NCBI RefSeq assembly: GCF_021353235.1
Contig: NZ_JAJTWT010000003.1
Span: 124,001 to 188,000, forward strand
Direction of reading: 5' to 3'
Origin: Pelomonas caseinilytica
Lineage (GTDB): Bacteria; Pseudomonadota; Gammaproteobacteria; Burkholderiales; Burkholderiaceae_C
DNA length: 64,000 nucleotides
A program made the translations under genes and the position numbers. Positions 47,588-58,319 of this stretch are shown here, piece by piece. Every line of letters starts with the position of its first letter. Positions within the stretch are counted from its first letter, which is position 1. The notes under the pieces were generated by a model. It ran no database searches and was not told the origin of the DNA. It was given only the letters and a program-made list of their open reading frames with translations.

Positions 47588-49669
47588 TTACAGACCCCGC
47601 TTGGCCTGCGTCAGCAGCGTGCTGACCTCGGTCGAGACGAGGGCGAACTGCGAGCCCGAACCGATCAACTGCTCGGCGCGCTCGTAGAGGCCCTCGTTGA
47701 TGCGCCGGGCCACGTCGGCCGCCGTGCGGTGGAACTCGGCATGCTTGTCCACCAGCGCGACGAAGGTCGGGCGCGAACTCCAGCGCCGGCCGCCCTCGCC
47801 ATGCAGCCAGCGCCCCAGCGGGCATCGGTCGTCGCGGCAGATGGTCTCGGCATCGAGGCGGCCGTGGTCGGCGATGGCGCTGCGCAGCTTGACCTTCCAC
47901 TCCCGGTGGGCGGCGATGGCGGCGTCGAAGTCGAAGTCGGCCTCGGGCACCGCTGCATCGCCGTCGGCCGCCTCGGCGACCAGGTCGGGCGGCAGCTGGA
48001 AGCGGGCCACCTCGCCGACGAGGGTGTGGGCCTGCTGTTTCATGGCCGCGGCGGCGGCGGCCGTCTCCTCGACCAGGGCGGCGTTGTGCTGGGTCGCGCG
48101 GTCGAGTTCCTGCACGGCCTGGCCGATGTGGGCGATGCCCTTGTTCTGCTCGCGGGCGCCGGAGGCCACCTCGCCGAGCAGCTGGTCCACGCGGTCGGAG
48201 CCGGTGACGATCTCGGCGATGGTCTCGCCCGCGCGGCCCACCGTGGCGGCGCCGGCCTCGACCTGCTCGACGCTGCGGCTGATCAGCGTCTTGATCTCCT
48301 TGGCCGCCTCGGCGCTGCGCTGCGCCAGCATGCGCACCTCGCCGGCCACGACGGCGAAGCCTCGGCCCTGCTCGCCGGCCCGGGCCGCTTCCACCGCGGC
48401 ATTGAGGGCCAGGATGTTGGTCTGGAAGGCGATGCCGTCGATGGTGCCGATGATGTCGGCGATGCGGGCGGAGGAGGTGCGGATGTCATCCATGGTCCGG
48501 GCCACCTCGCCCATCACGCGCCCGCCGGCGGCGGCGGTCTGGGCATTGCCGCGGGCGAGCTGGGCGGCCTCGGCCGTGTGCTCGGTGCCGCTGGCCACCG
48601 TGGTCGAGATTTCCTCCATCGACGAGGCCGTCTGCTCCAGGCTGGCGGCGGCCTGCTCGGTGCGGGCCGACAGGTCCAGCGCGCCGCTGGCGATCTCGTC
48701 GCTCGAATGCTGGATCTGCCGGCTGGACTCCCGCACCCGCAGCACCATGTGCCGCAGCGAGGCCTGCATGGCGGCGAGGTCGGTCATCAGCTCGGCCGCC
48801 TCGTCATGGCCCCAGGGCGAAGGGGCCATCGTCAGGTCGCCGGCCGTCATCGCGCGCAGGTGCCGGCGCGTCTCGTTGAGCCCGCCGTCGATGACGCGGT
48901 AGAAGCTCAGGAAAAGATAGCCGGCGACGGCCATCGTCAGCGCCAGCACCACGGCGGCGCGGCGGACCTCGGCGACGGTCTCCTGGCGCAGGTCGTCGAC
49001 GTAGATGCCCGAGCCGATGACCCAGCCCCAGGGCTCGAAGCCCTTCACGAAGGAGAGCTTGTCGACCGGCTGCTCCTGGCCCTGGCGCGGCCACTGGTAA
49101 CTGACGAAGCCCTCGCCATGGGCGCGCACCTCGTCGACGAAGGCCTTGAAGAGCGCCAGGCCGTTGGGGTCGCGGATGCCGCTGGCGTCCTTGCCGTCCA
49201 GCTCCGGCTTCATGGGGTGCATGACCACGACGGCCTGCATGTCGTTGATCCAGAAATACTCCTGCCTGTCGTAGCGCAGCTGGGCGATGGCCTTGCGGGC
49301 GAGGGCCTGGGCCTCCTGCCTCGGCATGCCGCCGGTTTCCAGGCCGTGGGCCCAAGCCAGCAGCCCGTGGGCGATCTCCACGTGCTGGCGGGTGGCGTCC
49401 TTGCGCAGGCCCAGCCGGTGCTCGTCCTGCATGCGGATCATCCAGCCCAGCAGCAGCACCATCGGGATGACGAAGGCCGCCGAGATCAGCAGCGCCTTGC
49501 TGGCGAAGCGCAACTGGCGGAACAGCCGCACGCCGGGGGCCCAGAGGCCGTGGTAGGCGAAGAACCCGCCCGTCGCCCACGGCTGCGCGGCCGTCGGCGG
49601 TGCGGTGGAAGATGGCTGGTGGCCCGCAGAAATCATCGGAAGGTGCTCATCGTTGAGGTCCGTAGCCAT
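47588..49669 (-). CDS. Methyl-accepting chemotaxis protein with Cache sensor and CZB domain
   Basis: A 693-residue receptor: about 55 residues ahead of TM1 (near 57-77), a single-Cache periplasmic domain ([38 protein letters not shown]), TM2 near 245-262, and HAMP. The signalling domain has the hairpin tip [22 protein letters not shown]-terminal CZB zinc-binding domain follows ([35 protein letters not shown]). CZB receptors often respond to zinc or hypochlorous acid. Cognate CheA is not in the window; a lone CheW is at 23 kb. Confidence 0.96.
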   Translation of the reverse strand: MATDLNDEHLPMISAGHQPSSTAPPTAAQPWATGGFFAYHGLWAPGVRLFRQLRFASKALLISAAFVIPMVLLLGWMIRMQDEHRLGLRKDATRQHVEIAHGLLAWAHGLETGGMPRQEAQALARKAIAQLRYDRQEYFWINDMQAVVVMHPMKPELDGKDASGIRDPNGLALFKAFVDEVRAHGEGFVSYQWPRQGQEQPVDKLSFVKGFEPWGWVIGSGIYVDDLRQETVAEVRRAAVVLALTMAVAGYLFLSFYRVIDGGLNETRRHLRAMTAGDLTMAPSPWGHDEAAELMTDLAAMQASLRHMVLRVRESSRQIQHSSDEIASGALDLSARTEQAAASLEQTASSMEEISTTVASGTEHTAEAAQLARGNAQTAAAGGRVMGEVARTMDDIRTSSARIADIIGTIDGIAFQTNILALNAAVEAARAGEQGRGFAVVAGEVRMLAQRSAEAAKEIKTLISRSVEQVEAGAATVGRAGETIAEIVTGSDRVDQLLGEVASGAREQNKGIAHIGQAVQELDRATQHNAALVEETAAAAAAMKQQAHTLVGEVARFQLPPDLVAEAADGDAAVPEADFDFDAAIAAHREWKVKLRSAIADHGRLDAETICRDDRCPLGRWLHGEGGRRWSSRPTFVALVDKHAEFHRTAADVARRINEGLYERAEQLIGSGSQFALVSTEVSTLLTQAKRGL

Positions 49670-49839
49670 GCAGTCTAGGAAGGCTGGCGGGCACGGCGGG
49701 CCAGGATTCGCCAGATACGGAATGAATCGATAAAAACTGCACGGACTGTCCGGACACTGTCCGCGGACAGCGTCCGCAGCGCCAAGTCCTTGATTCAGCA
49801 GGCCTCGGCCGCTGGCATATGGCTTGCGATGAGGGGGGC

Positions 49840-51120
49840 ATGAACACCGGCTTTCGAGACACTTCCGAGCAGGACCGTCCCCTTGCCCGCCCCTCCCGGC
49901 GCCGCCCGCTGCTGCTGGCTGGCGGCGTCGGCCTCGCCGTCCTCACCCTGGCGGCGGTGCTGTACGGCGGGCAGCTGACCCAGAGGCTGTCCACGGGTTC
50001 GGCCGTCAGCGCCGCGCGCCTGACGCTGGCCACCGTGGACGTGGGCCCGCTGACGCGGGACGTTGCCGGCGAGGGCCGCGTCGTCGCCGCCCAGAGCCCC
50101 ACGCTCTACGCCCCCGGGGCCGGCACCGTCACGCTGGCGGTGCAGGCCGGCGACCCGGTCAAGCGCGGCCAGGTCCTGGCCCGCGTGGAGTCGCCCGAAC
50201 TGACCAACCGGCTGGCGCAGGAGCGCAGCAATGTCGACGCCCTCAAGGCCGACCTCGCCCGGGCCGAAGTCGAGGCCCGCCAGCAGACCGCCGCCCTGCA
50301 GAGCGCCTACGAGAACGCCCGCATCGACCAGCAGACGGCGCAGAACGACCTGGCCCGCCAGACCCAGGCCTTCGAGGCCGGTGCCACGGCGCGCATGCAG
50401 GTCGAGCGCGCCCAGGACGCGCTGGCCAAGGCGAAGCTGGCGCTGGACCAGGCACGCGACCTGCGCGGCCTCAAGACCGACAGCCTGGCCCTGGACGTGC
50501 GGGCCAAGCAGAGCGCCCTGTCGCGCCAGCAGTTGCTGGTGTCCGACCTGGAGCGCCAGGTGGCCGAGCTGGCGGTGCGCTCGCCGGTGGACGGCCAGGT
50601 GGGCCAGCTCTTCATCGCTGACCGTACCAACGTCGGCCGCGACGCCAAGCTGCTGTCGGTCATCGACCTCTCGGCGCTGGAGGTGCAGATGCAGGTGGCC
50701 GAGAGCTTCGCGCGGGAGCTGCAGCCGGGCATGCCCGGCGAGATCAGCGGCAACGGGCAGCGCTGGGCGGGGCAGGTCAGTTCGGTGTCGCCCGAGGTCG
50801 TCAACGGCGAGGTGGCGGCGCGGCTGCGCTTTGCCGGCGCCCAGCCCGAGCAGCTGCGCCAGAACCAGCGCCTGAGCGTGCGCGTGCTGCTGGACCGGCG
50901 CGACAAGGTGCTGGGCGTGGCGCGCGGCAGCTTCGTCGACGAGGGCGGCGGCTTCGCCTACGTGGTGCGCAACGGCGTGGCCGAGAAGGTGGCGGTGAAG
51001 CTGGGGGCGCGGTCGCTGGACCGGGTGGAGATCGTCTCGGGGCTGTCGGTGGGGGATCGGGTGGTGATCTCGGGGGCAGACAACTTCAAGGGCGCGGAGC
51101 GCGTCCTGATTGCGGATTGA
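49840..51120 (+). CDS. Efflux periplasmic adaptor (MacA/HlyD-like)
   Basis: A 426-residue adaptor with one N-terminal membrane anchor ([21 protein letters not shown]), barrel and lipoyl halves flanking a long coiled hairpin (about residues 120-240), and a C-terminal membrane-proximal domain ([14 protein letters not shown], [20 protein letters not shown]). It bridges inner-membrane ABC permeases to a TolC-type channel. SD GAGGGGGG precedes ATG 49840. It is first gene of the export operon; the ATPase follows after a 655-bp gap occupied by a palindromic element. Confidence 0.92.
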   Translation: MNTGFRDTSEQDRPLARPSRRRPLLLAGGVGLAVLTLAAVLYGGQLTQRLSTGSAVSAARLTLATVDVGPLTRDVAGEGRVVAAQSPTLYAPGAGTVTLAVQAGDPVKRGQVLARVESPELTNRLAQERSNVDALKADLARAEVEARQQTAALQSAYENARIDQQTAQNDLARQTQAFEAGATARMQVERAQDALAKAKLALDQARDLRGLKTDSLALDVRAKQSALSRQQLLVSDLERQVAELAVRSPVDGQVGQLFIADRTNVGRDAKLLSVIDLSALEVQMQVAESFARELQPGMPGEISGNGQRWAGQVSSVSPEVVNGEVAARLRFAGAQPEQLRQNQRLSVRVLLDRRDKVLGVARGSFVDEGGGFAYVVRNGVAEKVAVKLGARSLDRVEIVSGLSVGDRVVISGADNFKGAERVLIAD

Positions 51121-51191
51121 GCATGTTCGGTGTCTGCGCGATGAGTCGTTCGGTTGCTTTTGCGCCGAGCCTTTCGACCCGGTGCACCGCC

Positions 51192-51692
51192 GCGGGAATC
51201 CGCCCCGCGAGGGCGGGTAACTTTTCTCTGTCGCGCCAGAGAAAAGTCACCAAAAGAGAGGCGCCCTCATCCCAGCCCGCTTGTGCGCTTGAAGTTTTGA
51301 TTAGCCCCGAGGCGACCCGCTGCGCTCTCGCCGCTGTCCCTGTCAAGAGCACCACTGATCGGACCTTCACGCCGGTCAACGCCGGCTGCACGCCGGGCTC
51401 ACCATTGAAGGCACCACATGCGACGACGCGCCACCCGAGCGGCGCTTGGTTTTCTCCTGGTGAGCACGGCGTGCAGCCGCGCGTTAGGCGCACGGACGGC
51501 GGGGGCATCGGGCTCTTCACAAGGACAGCGGCGAGAGCGCGGCGGCTCGCCTTGTCGAAGGAGGCCAGCCGTGGTTTTCGCGCGCGAGTCGTCGCCCAGG
51601 CCCGCTGGTTTGCGGTTCAGCGCCTCTTCTTTGGTGACTTTCTTCTGGCGCCGCAGAAGAAAGTTACCCCGCCGCCGGGCGGGACTCCCGGC
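51192..51692. repeat. Nested imperfect palindrome of about 500 bp
   Basis: This element takes up most of the 655-bp gap 51121-51775. Three matching pairs share a centre near 51431-51442. The outer pair, about 51192-51264 with 51621-51692, contains the hairpins CTTTTCTCTG/CAGAGAAAAG and CTTTCTTCTG/CAGAAGAAAG, each flanked by GTAAC- or GTGAC-type ends. The middle pair is 51325-51351 with 51512-51538 and the inner pair 51384-51403 with 51459-51478. No convincing gene lies inside. It looks like a non-autonomous, MITE-like insertion. Confidence 0.8.
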
Positions 51693-51775
51693 ACCTTGCC
51701 AATAGACCAGCGCAACGCGAAGCGAAGCAATTCCAGGCAAAGCCGGACGCCGGCAAGCCACCCCAACTGAACGGG

Positions 51776-52468
<693 letters not shown>

Positions 52469-52469
52469 A

Positions 52470-53819
52470 ATGAAATCCAAACAAAGCCACAGAGGCACAG
52501 AGGCACAGAGGCGGAGGGCTGGCGCTCCCTCTGTGTCTCTGTGCCTCCGTGGCTGTGTTCTTGTCTTCTGGCTGGGCGGCGGCGCCGCGGCTGTTCATGC
52601 CGACGACCTGCTGCAGGTCTGGGCCCAGGCCCGCGCCGCCGACCCGGTGCTTCGCCAGGCCGCGGCCCTCAGCGGCGCCGAGGAGGCCTCGGCGCGCCAG
52701 GCGCGAGCCGCCCTGCTGCCGCAATGGACGCTGCAAGCCAGCGAGCTGCGCGAGAGCGGCGGCAACCGCTGGAACACCGCGACGAGCAGCCTCAGCCAGC
52801 CCCTGGTCGACCTCGCCGCGCTGCGCGAATGGGATGCCAGCCGCAGCCAGGCCTCGGCCCAGGCAGCCCGGCTCGCCGCCGCCGAACAGGCCGCCCGCCA
52901 GCGCGTGGCGCAGGCCTACTTCGGACTGCTGTCGGCCCAGGCCCAGCTCGCCACCGCGCGCGCCAACGAGGAGGCCTTCGACCGCCAGGTTAGCGAAGCC
53001 GAGTCGCGCTTCAAGGCCGGGCTGTCGGCCCAGGTCGAGGCCGACCAGTCGCGCGCCTACCGCGAACTCTCCCGCGCCAACACCCTGGCGGCCGAAGCGG
53101 CCATGGCGGACGCCCGCGAGGCCCTGGCCCAGCTGACAGGCGCGGCGCCGCCCGCACTGCAGCCGCTGCGCCGCGGCTTCGCGGCCCAGCCCCTGGCCGA
53201 CGACGCCGAGGCCTGGGCGGGCCGGGCCTTGCAGGCCAACCCGGAACTGCGCGCCCTACAACTGGACGTGCAGGCCAGCGAACAGCGCATCTCGGCGGCA
53301 CGCGCCGGCCACCTGCCGACGCTCTCGCTCGGCATCGACACCCAGCGCCAGCGCGGCGACGGCGTGCCGCTGTCCGACGCCGGCCGCACGCCCACGCAGG
53401 TCGCGCTGCGGCTGACCCTGCCCTTGTTCGCCGGTGGGGCGACGGCCGCCGCGGCCGACCGCGCCGGCTTCCAGCGCGACGCCGCCCGCGAGCAGCTCGA
53501 AGCCGGCCGCCGCGCCGTGCTGCGCGAGGTGCGCGCCGAACACCTGGCGGTGGGGCAGGGCGCGGCGCAATTGCAGTCGGCCCGCCTCGCCGTCGAGGCC
53601 GCGGAGCGCGCTCTGGAGGCCACGCGCACCGGCCTCACCCTCGGCACCCGCAGCACCACCGACCTGCTGCTGGCCATCCAGACCCTGGCCGCTGCCCAGA
53701 ACGCCCAGACCCAGGCCCGCCACCGCCACGTGCTCGCCCTGCTGGCCCTGCACCAGGCGGCCGGGTCGCTCGGCGACGCCGAGCTCGCCGCCGTCAACGC
53801 CCTGCTGGAGCAACCCTGA
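52470..53819 (+). CDS. TolC-family outer-membrane efflux channel, N-terminus inside hairpin repeat
   Basis: A 449-residue outer-membrane factor with two long coiled-coil halves typical of TolC (ARAADPVLRQAAALSGAEEASARQARAALLPQW, and GLTLGTRSTTDLLLAIQTLAAAQNAQTQARHRHVLALL). In the ATG frame (52470), the first about 30 residues are encoded by hairpin copy D. A GTG at 52533 would give a compact signal peptide (SLCLRGCVLVFWLGGGAAAVHA) whose first part also comes from the right arm. Either way the repeat supplies the N-terminus. It completes the export system with the adaptor and ABC proteins. Confidence 0.9.
   Translation: MKSKQSHRGTEAQRRRAGAPSVSLCLRGCVLVFWLGGGAAAVHADDLLQVWAQARAADPVLRQAAALSGAEEASARQARAALLPQWTLQASELRESGGNRWNTATSSLSQPLVDLAALREWDASRSQASAQAARLAAAEQAARQRVAQAYFGLLSAQAQLATARANEEAFDRQVSEAESRFKAGLSAQVEADQSRAYRELSRANTLAAEAAMADAREALAQLTGAAPPALQPLRRGFAAQPLADDAEAWAGRALQANPELRALQLDVQASEQRISAARAGHLPTLSLGIDTQRQRGDGVPLSDAGRTPTQVALRLTLPLFAGGATAAAADRAGFQRDAAREQLEAGRRAVLREVRAEHLAVGQGAAQLQSARLAVEAAERALEATRTGLTLGTRSTTDLLLAIQTLAAAQNAQTQARHRHVLALLALHQAAGSLGDAELAAVNALLEQP
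52480..52559 (+). repeat. CACAGAGG hairpin element, copy D (overlaps TolC-like start)
   Basis: Left arm 52480-52511 and right arm 52528-52559 pair over 32 bases with three mismatches; the loop is 16 bases. The left arm contains three successive 8-bp units. It begins 11 bases after the ATPase stop and lies within the open reading frame of the TolC-like gene. Confidence 0.95.
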
Positions 53820-55126
53820 TGTTTCTGCACTACCTCGAACTCGCCGCCCGCAGCGCCCGCGCTTCCAAGGGCCTGTCGGCCCTGATGGTGCTGGCCCTGG
53901 CCCTGGGCATCGGCGCCTGCATGACGACGCTGACCGTCTATCACGTGCTGTCGGGCGACCCCATCCCGGCCAAGAGCGCGCGGCTGTTCAACGTGCAGCT
54001 CGATGCGGCCGACATGGCGGGCTACAAGGCTGGCGAGGAGCCCACCTTCGACCTCAGTCGCTTCGACGCCACGGCCCTGCTGCGCGACGGCAAGGCCAGG
54101 CGCCAGGTCATGATGAGCGGCACCAACGTCGCCGTCGGCGTGCCCGACGACCACGTCAAGCCCATCTTCTCGAGCACCCGCTACAGCACGGCCGACTTCT
54201 TCGCGATGTTCGACGCGCCCTGGGCCCAGGGCGGTGGCTGGAGCGCGGCCGACGACGAGGGCGAGGCCCGCGTGGCCGTCATCTCGTCGGCGCTGAACGA
54301 CAAGCTCTTCGGTGGCGGCGACAGCGTCGGCCGCGAGGTCATCGTGCGCGGCCAGTCGCTGCGGGTCGTCGGCGTGCTCAAGCCGTGGAAGTTCCAGCCC
54401 CACTTCTACGACATGACGACGGGCGGCTTCGCCGAGTCGGAGGACCTCTTCCTGCCCTTCTCGACGGCCATGCTGCTCAAGGTGGGCCACTGGGGCAACA
54501 TGGACTGCTGGGGCAAGGGCTCTAACGGCGGCACGCCCTACGACATGGCCGCCAGCTGCGCGTTCATCCAGTACTGGGTGGAGCTCGACAAGCCCGAGGA
54601 CGCCGCGGCCTACCGCGATTACCTGGTGCATTACTCCGAGGCCCAGCGCGCCGCGGGGCGCTTCGAGCGGCCGACCAACGTGAGGCTGCGCAACGTGATG
54701 CAGTGGCTCGATTCGCAGAAGGTGCTGCCGGCCGACGTGCGGCTGCAGACCTGGCTGGCTTTCGGCTTCCTGCTGGTGTGCGTGGTCAACATGGTGGGCC
54801 TGCTGCTGGCCAAGACCCTGCGCCGCGCCGGCGAGATCGGCGTGCGCCGGGCGCTCGGCGCCACGCGCGGGGCCATCTTCATGCAGTTCGTCGTCGAGGC
54901 GGGGCTGCTCGGCGGGGTCGGCGCCCTCATCGGGCTGGCCTTCGCCCACGGCGGCCTCTGGCTGGTGCGCCACAGCCCCAACGACTACGCCCGCCTGGCC
55001 GAGCTCGACGCCGCCATGCTGGCCCTGACGCTGGGCCTGGCCCTGGTCGCCAGTCTGTGCGCCGGCCTGCTGCCGGCCTGGCGCGCCGCCCTCGTCACCC
55101 CCGCCGTTCAACTGAAGGTGCAGTGA
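53819..55126 (+). CDS. FtsX/MacB-like ABC permease, first subunit
   Basis: A 435-residue permease with TM1 near residues 18-40, a large periplasmic MacB_PCD domain (about 45-300), and three C-terminal TM helices beginning LAFGFLLVCVVNMVGLLL. The cytoplasmic loop carries EIGVRRALGATRGAIFMQF, typical of FtsX-like permeases. The ATG overlaps the TolC-like stop (TGATG). With the next gene it probably makes a heterodimer driven by the upstream ATPase. Confidence 0.94.
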   Translation: MFLHYLELAARSARASKGLSALMVLALALGIGACMTTLTVYHVLSGDPIPAKSARLFNVQLDAADMAGYKAGEEPTFDLSRFDATALLRDGKARRQVMMSGTNVAVGVPDDHVKPIFSSTRYSTADFFAMFDAPWAQGGGWSAADDEGEARVAVISSALNDKLFGGGDSVGREVIVRGQSLRVVGVLKPWKFQPHFYDMTTGGFAESEDLFLPFSTAMLLKVGHWGNMDCWGKGSNGGTPYDMAASCAFIQYWVELDKPEDAAAYRDYLVHYSEAQRAAGRFERPTNVRLRNVMQWLDSQKVLPADVRLQTWLAFGFLLVCVVNMVGLLLAKTLRRAGEIGVRRALGATRGAIFMQFVVEAGLLGGVGALIGLAFAHGGLWLVRHSPNDYARLAELDAAMLALTLGLALVASLCAGLLPAWRAALVTPAVQLKVQ

Positions 55127-56418
55127 TGGACATCGCCCTCTCTTCCCCCGCCTCCCGCCGCCGCGGCATCGGCGCGCTCGCCGCGTCGCTGCACCTGCTG
55201 ATGCTGGACCTGCGGCCCATCCTGTCCACGCTGCGCCGCCACCGCATCGCGGCCGGCCTCATCGTGCTGGAGGTGGCCCTCACCTGCACCATCGTCACCA
55301 ACGCCCTGCACCTCATCCAGACCCGCATCGACGCCCTGTCGGCCGAGACCGGCCTGGCCGAAGCCGAGATGGCGGTGCTGGAGGTGCGCGGCAGCAAGCC
55401 CACGCCGCCGGAGCGCAGCGCCGTCATCGCCGCCGAGGACCTGGCGCGGCTGCGCGCCCTGCCGGGCGTCAAGGCGGCCACGGTCGCCAACCAGATTGCC
55501 TTCGGCCAGAACAGCAACAACAGCGGCGTGACGCTGGAGCCCGACAGCAAGGGCGTGCGCATCATCGCGGCCCAGTACGCCGGTGACGAGCATTTCCTGG
55601 CCGCCTTCGGCCTCAAGCTGGCCGAGGGGCGCAACTTCACGGCCGACGAGGTGCTGGACGGCAACAAGGTCTTCAGCGAGGCCGAGCCGCGCGTGGGCCA
55701 GGTCATCATCAACCGCGCCATGGCCGACAAGCTCTTCCCCGGCCTGTCGCCGCTGGGCCGCTCCATCTACGTGTTCGGCTCGGCGCCGTCCACGGTCATC
55801 GGTGTCGTCGAGACGCTGACGCATCCCTACCTGCACCGCGCCCGCGGCGAGGGCGGCTACGCCATGCTCTTCCCGCTGCGCGGCGGCGGCAGCTACGTGG
55901 TGCGCACCGACGCCGCCCGGCTGGACGCCCAGATCAAGGCCGCCACCGCCGCGCTGGAGGCGGTCGACCCCAGCCGCGTCGTCACCCGCGCCCGCTCGCT
56001 GGCCGAGATGCGCGCGGCCTTCTTCGCCCAGGACCGCGCCATGGCCTGGCTGATGGGCGGCGTCTGCGTGGCCCTGCTGTTGGTGACGGCCATGGGCATC
56101 GTCGGCCTGGCGAGCTTCTGGGTGCAGCAGCGCACCCGCATGATCGGCACGCGCCGGGCGCTCGGCGCCACCGAGGGCCAGATCCTGCGCTACTTCCAGC
56201 TCGAGAACCTGCTGCTGACGACGGTCGGCGTCCTCATCGGCCTGGTGGGCGCGATGGCGCTGAGCCAGTTGCTGATGCAGAGCTACGAGCTGCCGCGCCT
56301 GCCCTGGGGCTATCTGCCGGCCGGCGCCGTCTCGCTGTGGCTGCTGGGCCAGGTGGCCGTGTGGGCGCCGGCGCGGCGGGCGGCCCGGCTCTCGCCGGTG
56401 GCGGCCCTGCGCAGCTGA
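55126..56418 (+). CDS. FtsX/MacB-like ABC permease, second subunit
   Basis: A 430-residue permease of the same family: TM near 45-65, a periplasmic MacB_PCD-like domain (ALPGVKAATVANQIAFGQNSNNSG, GRNFTADEVLDGNKVFSEAEPRVGQVIINRAMADKLFP) and three C-terminal TM helices with MIGTRRALGATEGQILRYFQLEN. It starts at ATG 55126 overlapping the previous stop (TGATG). It is the last gene of the export operon. Cargo unknown; peptides or lipids are possible for such MacB-like systems. Confidence 0.94.
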   Translation: MDIALSSPASRRRGIGALAASLHLLMLDLRPILSTLRRHRIAAGLIVLEVALTCTIVTNALHLIQTRIDALSAETGLAEAEMAVLEVRGSKPTPPERSAVIAAEDLARLRALPGVKAATVANQIAFGQNSNNSGVTLEPDSKGVRIIAAQYAGDEHFLAAFGLKLAEGRNFTADEVLDGNKVFSEAEPRVGQVIINRAMADKLFPGLSPLGRSIYVFGSAPSTVIGVVETLTHPYLHRARGEGGYAMLFPLRGGGSYVVRTDAARLDAQIKAATAALEAVDPSRVVTRARSLAEMRAAFFAQDRAMAWLMGGVCVALLLVTAMGIVGLASFWVQQRTRMIGTRRALGATEGQILRYFQLENLLLTTVGVLIGLVGAMALSQLLMQSYELPRLPWGYLPAGAVSLWLLGQVAVWAPARRAARLSPVAALRS

Positions 56419-56436
56419 AGCCGCTCGGCTGGGCGG

Positions 56437-57264
56437 TCAGCCCGCCTGCAGGGCACGCAGCTCCTCGCTCCAGTCGGCCCAGTGCTGGCGCACCCGGGCG
56501 AGCTGGGCGGGCGTCATGCCGTTGAGCAGCTTGAGCAGGCTGGCGATGATCTCCTCGCGGTAGGCCTGCTCGGCGGGCTGGGGCTGCAGGTCCTGCATCA
56601 GCAGGGCTGTGCCGCCGGCCAGGTCCTGGCGCGACCAGGCCTGCAATGCGTCCACCAGGCGCTTTTGCCGCAGGGCGCGCGCCTGGGCCATGGCGGGGAA
56701 GTCGAAGTGCCAGGCCTGAGCGTCGGCCCGCGCCTGCTTGCGGGTGGCGCGGTCGAGGTCGCCCAGCCAGCGCTCGAGGTTGTTGGTGTAGCGCTTGGCG
56801 CGCTCGTCGGGGCCGTCGCGGCCGGACTGCGTCTCGCGCCAGTCGGCGGTCTTCTCGTCGAGCTTTTTCTGCAGGTGTTGCCACTGCTCGGGCCGCAGCT
56901 CGGCCAGCAGCGGGCCGGCCAGGGGCGCGGCATGCTGCAGGCAGCGCTCGACGCTGGCGCGCGCACCGCGCTCCAGGGCCAGCAACTCGTCCTGCGTGGC
57001 CACGCCGTCGTCCAGGGCCTGGCGGGCCTGGCGCAGCAGCGCCAGCCATTGCGGCAGTTCCTCGCGGCGATGCCAGGCCTGCAGGGCCAGCAACTGCACC
57101 TTGAGGCGGCCGCGCTGGCCGCTGTCGAGGTCGAGGTAGTGGTCCACCCACAGGCCGGCCAGCAGGGGGAACTGCTTGTAGGCCAGGCTGACGCTCGAAC
57201 AGGCGACCAGGCCGGCCAGCGCGGCCAGGGCGAGGAGGGTGGCGAGTCGCTTCAGCATTGGCAT
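56437..57264 (-). CDS. DUF6279-type lipoprotein
   Basis: A 275-residue lipoprotein with lipobox LVAC (Cys22) and the family pattern SVSLAYKQFPLLAGLWVDHYLDLDSGQ at the N-terminus of the mature chain. Long helices with WHRREELPQWL and LRPEQWQHLQKKLDEKTADWR follow. The family is common in Burkholderiales with no known function. ATG 57264 or 57258. It lies 8 bases downstream of the BON gene on the same strand and is convergent with the export operon. Confidence 0.88.
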   Translation of the reverse strand: MPMLKRLATLLALAALAGLVACSSVSLAYKQFPLLAGLWVDHYLDLDSGQRGRLKVQLLALQAWHRREELPQWLALLRQARQALDDGVATQDELLALERGARASVERCLQHAAPLAGPLLAELRPEQWQHLQKKLDEKTADWRETQSGRDGPDERAKRYTNNLERWLGDLDRATRKQARADAQAWHFDFPAMAQARALRQKRLVDALQAWSRQDLAGGTALLMQDLQPQPAEQAYREEIIASLLKLLNGMTPAQLARVRQHWADWSEELRALQAG

Positions 57265-57272
57265 GGTGGGCT

Positions 57273-57752
57273 TCACTGGCCGTCCATGCGCCGGTAGGGC
57301 AGGGGGCCGCCTTGGCCGACGCGCACCAGCGCCAAGGCCTGTTGCACCTGCGGCAAGCCGCGTGCCAGGGCTTCCAGCGCCGGCCCCTGGTCTTCGCGCG
57401 CCACGCAGCCCTCGAGGTAGACGACACGGCCCTGCACCGTCACCCACAGGCTGCTCGGATGCAGGGCGCCGGCGGTGGCCAGCCGGCCGCCCAGCTCGGC
57501 GGCGATGGCGGCGTCGTAGCGGAAGGCATTGGGTTCGCTGCACTCGCCCTTGAGCCAGCAGGTGGTGCCGCGCTCGGCGCGGTGGTGGGCCTGCACTCGC
57601 ATCTCGGCGGCCGTCACCCGCGGCCCGCGCGGCTCGGGGCAGTCGGCGATGTCGCTCGACACCTGCTCGAAGGGGTCGTTGAAGCGGTTCAGCGCCACGT
57701 CCTCGTCGGCGGCGCCGGCGAGCAGCAGCACGGCGAGTGGCAGCAGCTTCAT
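57273..57752 (-). CDS. BON-domain exported protein
   Basis: A 159-residue protein with a signal peptide (MKLLPLAVLLLAGAA) and a C-terminal BON domain (AAIAAELGGRLATAGALHPSSLWVTVQGRVVYLEGCVAREDQGPALEALARGLPQVQQALALV). The central region has several Cys (CPEPRG, TTCWLKGEC). BON proteins bind lipid membranes and protect the envelope. It is the first gene of an operon with the DUF6279 lipoprotein. Confidence 0.85.
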   Translation of the reverse strand: MKLLPLAVLLLAGAADEDVALNRFNDPFEQVSSDIADCPEPRGPRVTAAEMRVQAHHRAERGTTCWLKGECSEPNAFRYDAAIAAELGGRLATAGALHPSSLWVTVQGRVVYLEGCVAREDQGPALEALARGLPQVQQALALVRVGQGGPLPYRRMDGQ

Positions 57753-57797
57753 GCGGCCGATTCTGCCGTGCGGGCCCGCGACGCGCCCTGCGCGGTT

Positions 57798-58319
57798 ATG
57801 GTCGGGGCCTCGCTGCCTTCGCCATCCGTGTCCTCCCACCACCCCGACCTGCCCCACAGCCTCAAGCTGCTGACGATCTGGCTGCTCGTCGGCCTCGTCG
57901 TCTTCCTCGGTTTCCAGGCCTGGGAGCGCCAGCGCGCCGCCCGGCGCTTCCAGATGGCCGGCCAGACGGTGGTGCTGACCCGCGCCGACGACGGCCACTT
58001 CCACTGGCCGGGCCACGTCGGCGACGAGGCGGTGGATTTCCTCGTCGACACCGGCGCCACCTCCACCGCCCTGCCGCAGGCCCTGGCCGAGCGCGCCGGC
58101 CTCAAGCCCCTCGGCCCGGTGCGCGCCCAGACGGCCGCCGGGCCGGTGCAGGGCTTCGTCGCCGAGGCCACGCTGACGCTGGACGGCGGCGTTCGCGCCG
58201 AGCGGCTGACCGTCACCGTGCTGCCGACGCTCGGCGCCCCGCTGCTGGGCATGGACGTGCTCGGCCGCCTGCACTTCAGCCAGCAGCCCGGGCAATTGCG
58301 CATCGAACCCAGCCCATGA
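57798..58319 (+). CDS. Retropepsin-like aspartic protease, membrane anchored
   Basis: A 173-residue protein with one TM helix (LLTIWLLVGLVVFLGFQAW) and a single retropepsin domain: catalytic motif VDFLVDTGATSTALPQ and flap-like GPVQGFVAEATLTLDG, ending in LLGMDVLGRL. Single-domain retropepsins dimerise to form the active site. Start ATG 57798, or GTG 57831. It overlaps the TraB/GumN-like gene by four bases (ATGA), so the two are expressed together. Confidence 0.88.
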   Translation: MVGASLPSPSVSSHHPDLPHSLKLLTIWLLVGLVVFLGFQAWERQRAARRFQMAGQTVVLTRADDGHFHWPGHVGDEAVDFLVDTGATSTALPQALAERAGLKPLGPVRAQTAAGPVQGFVAEATLTLDGGVRAERLTVTVLPTLGAPLLGMDVLGRLHFSQQPGQLRIEPSP

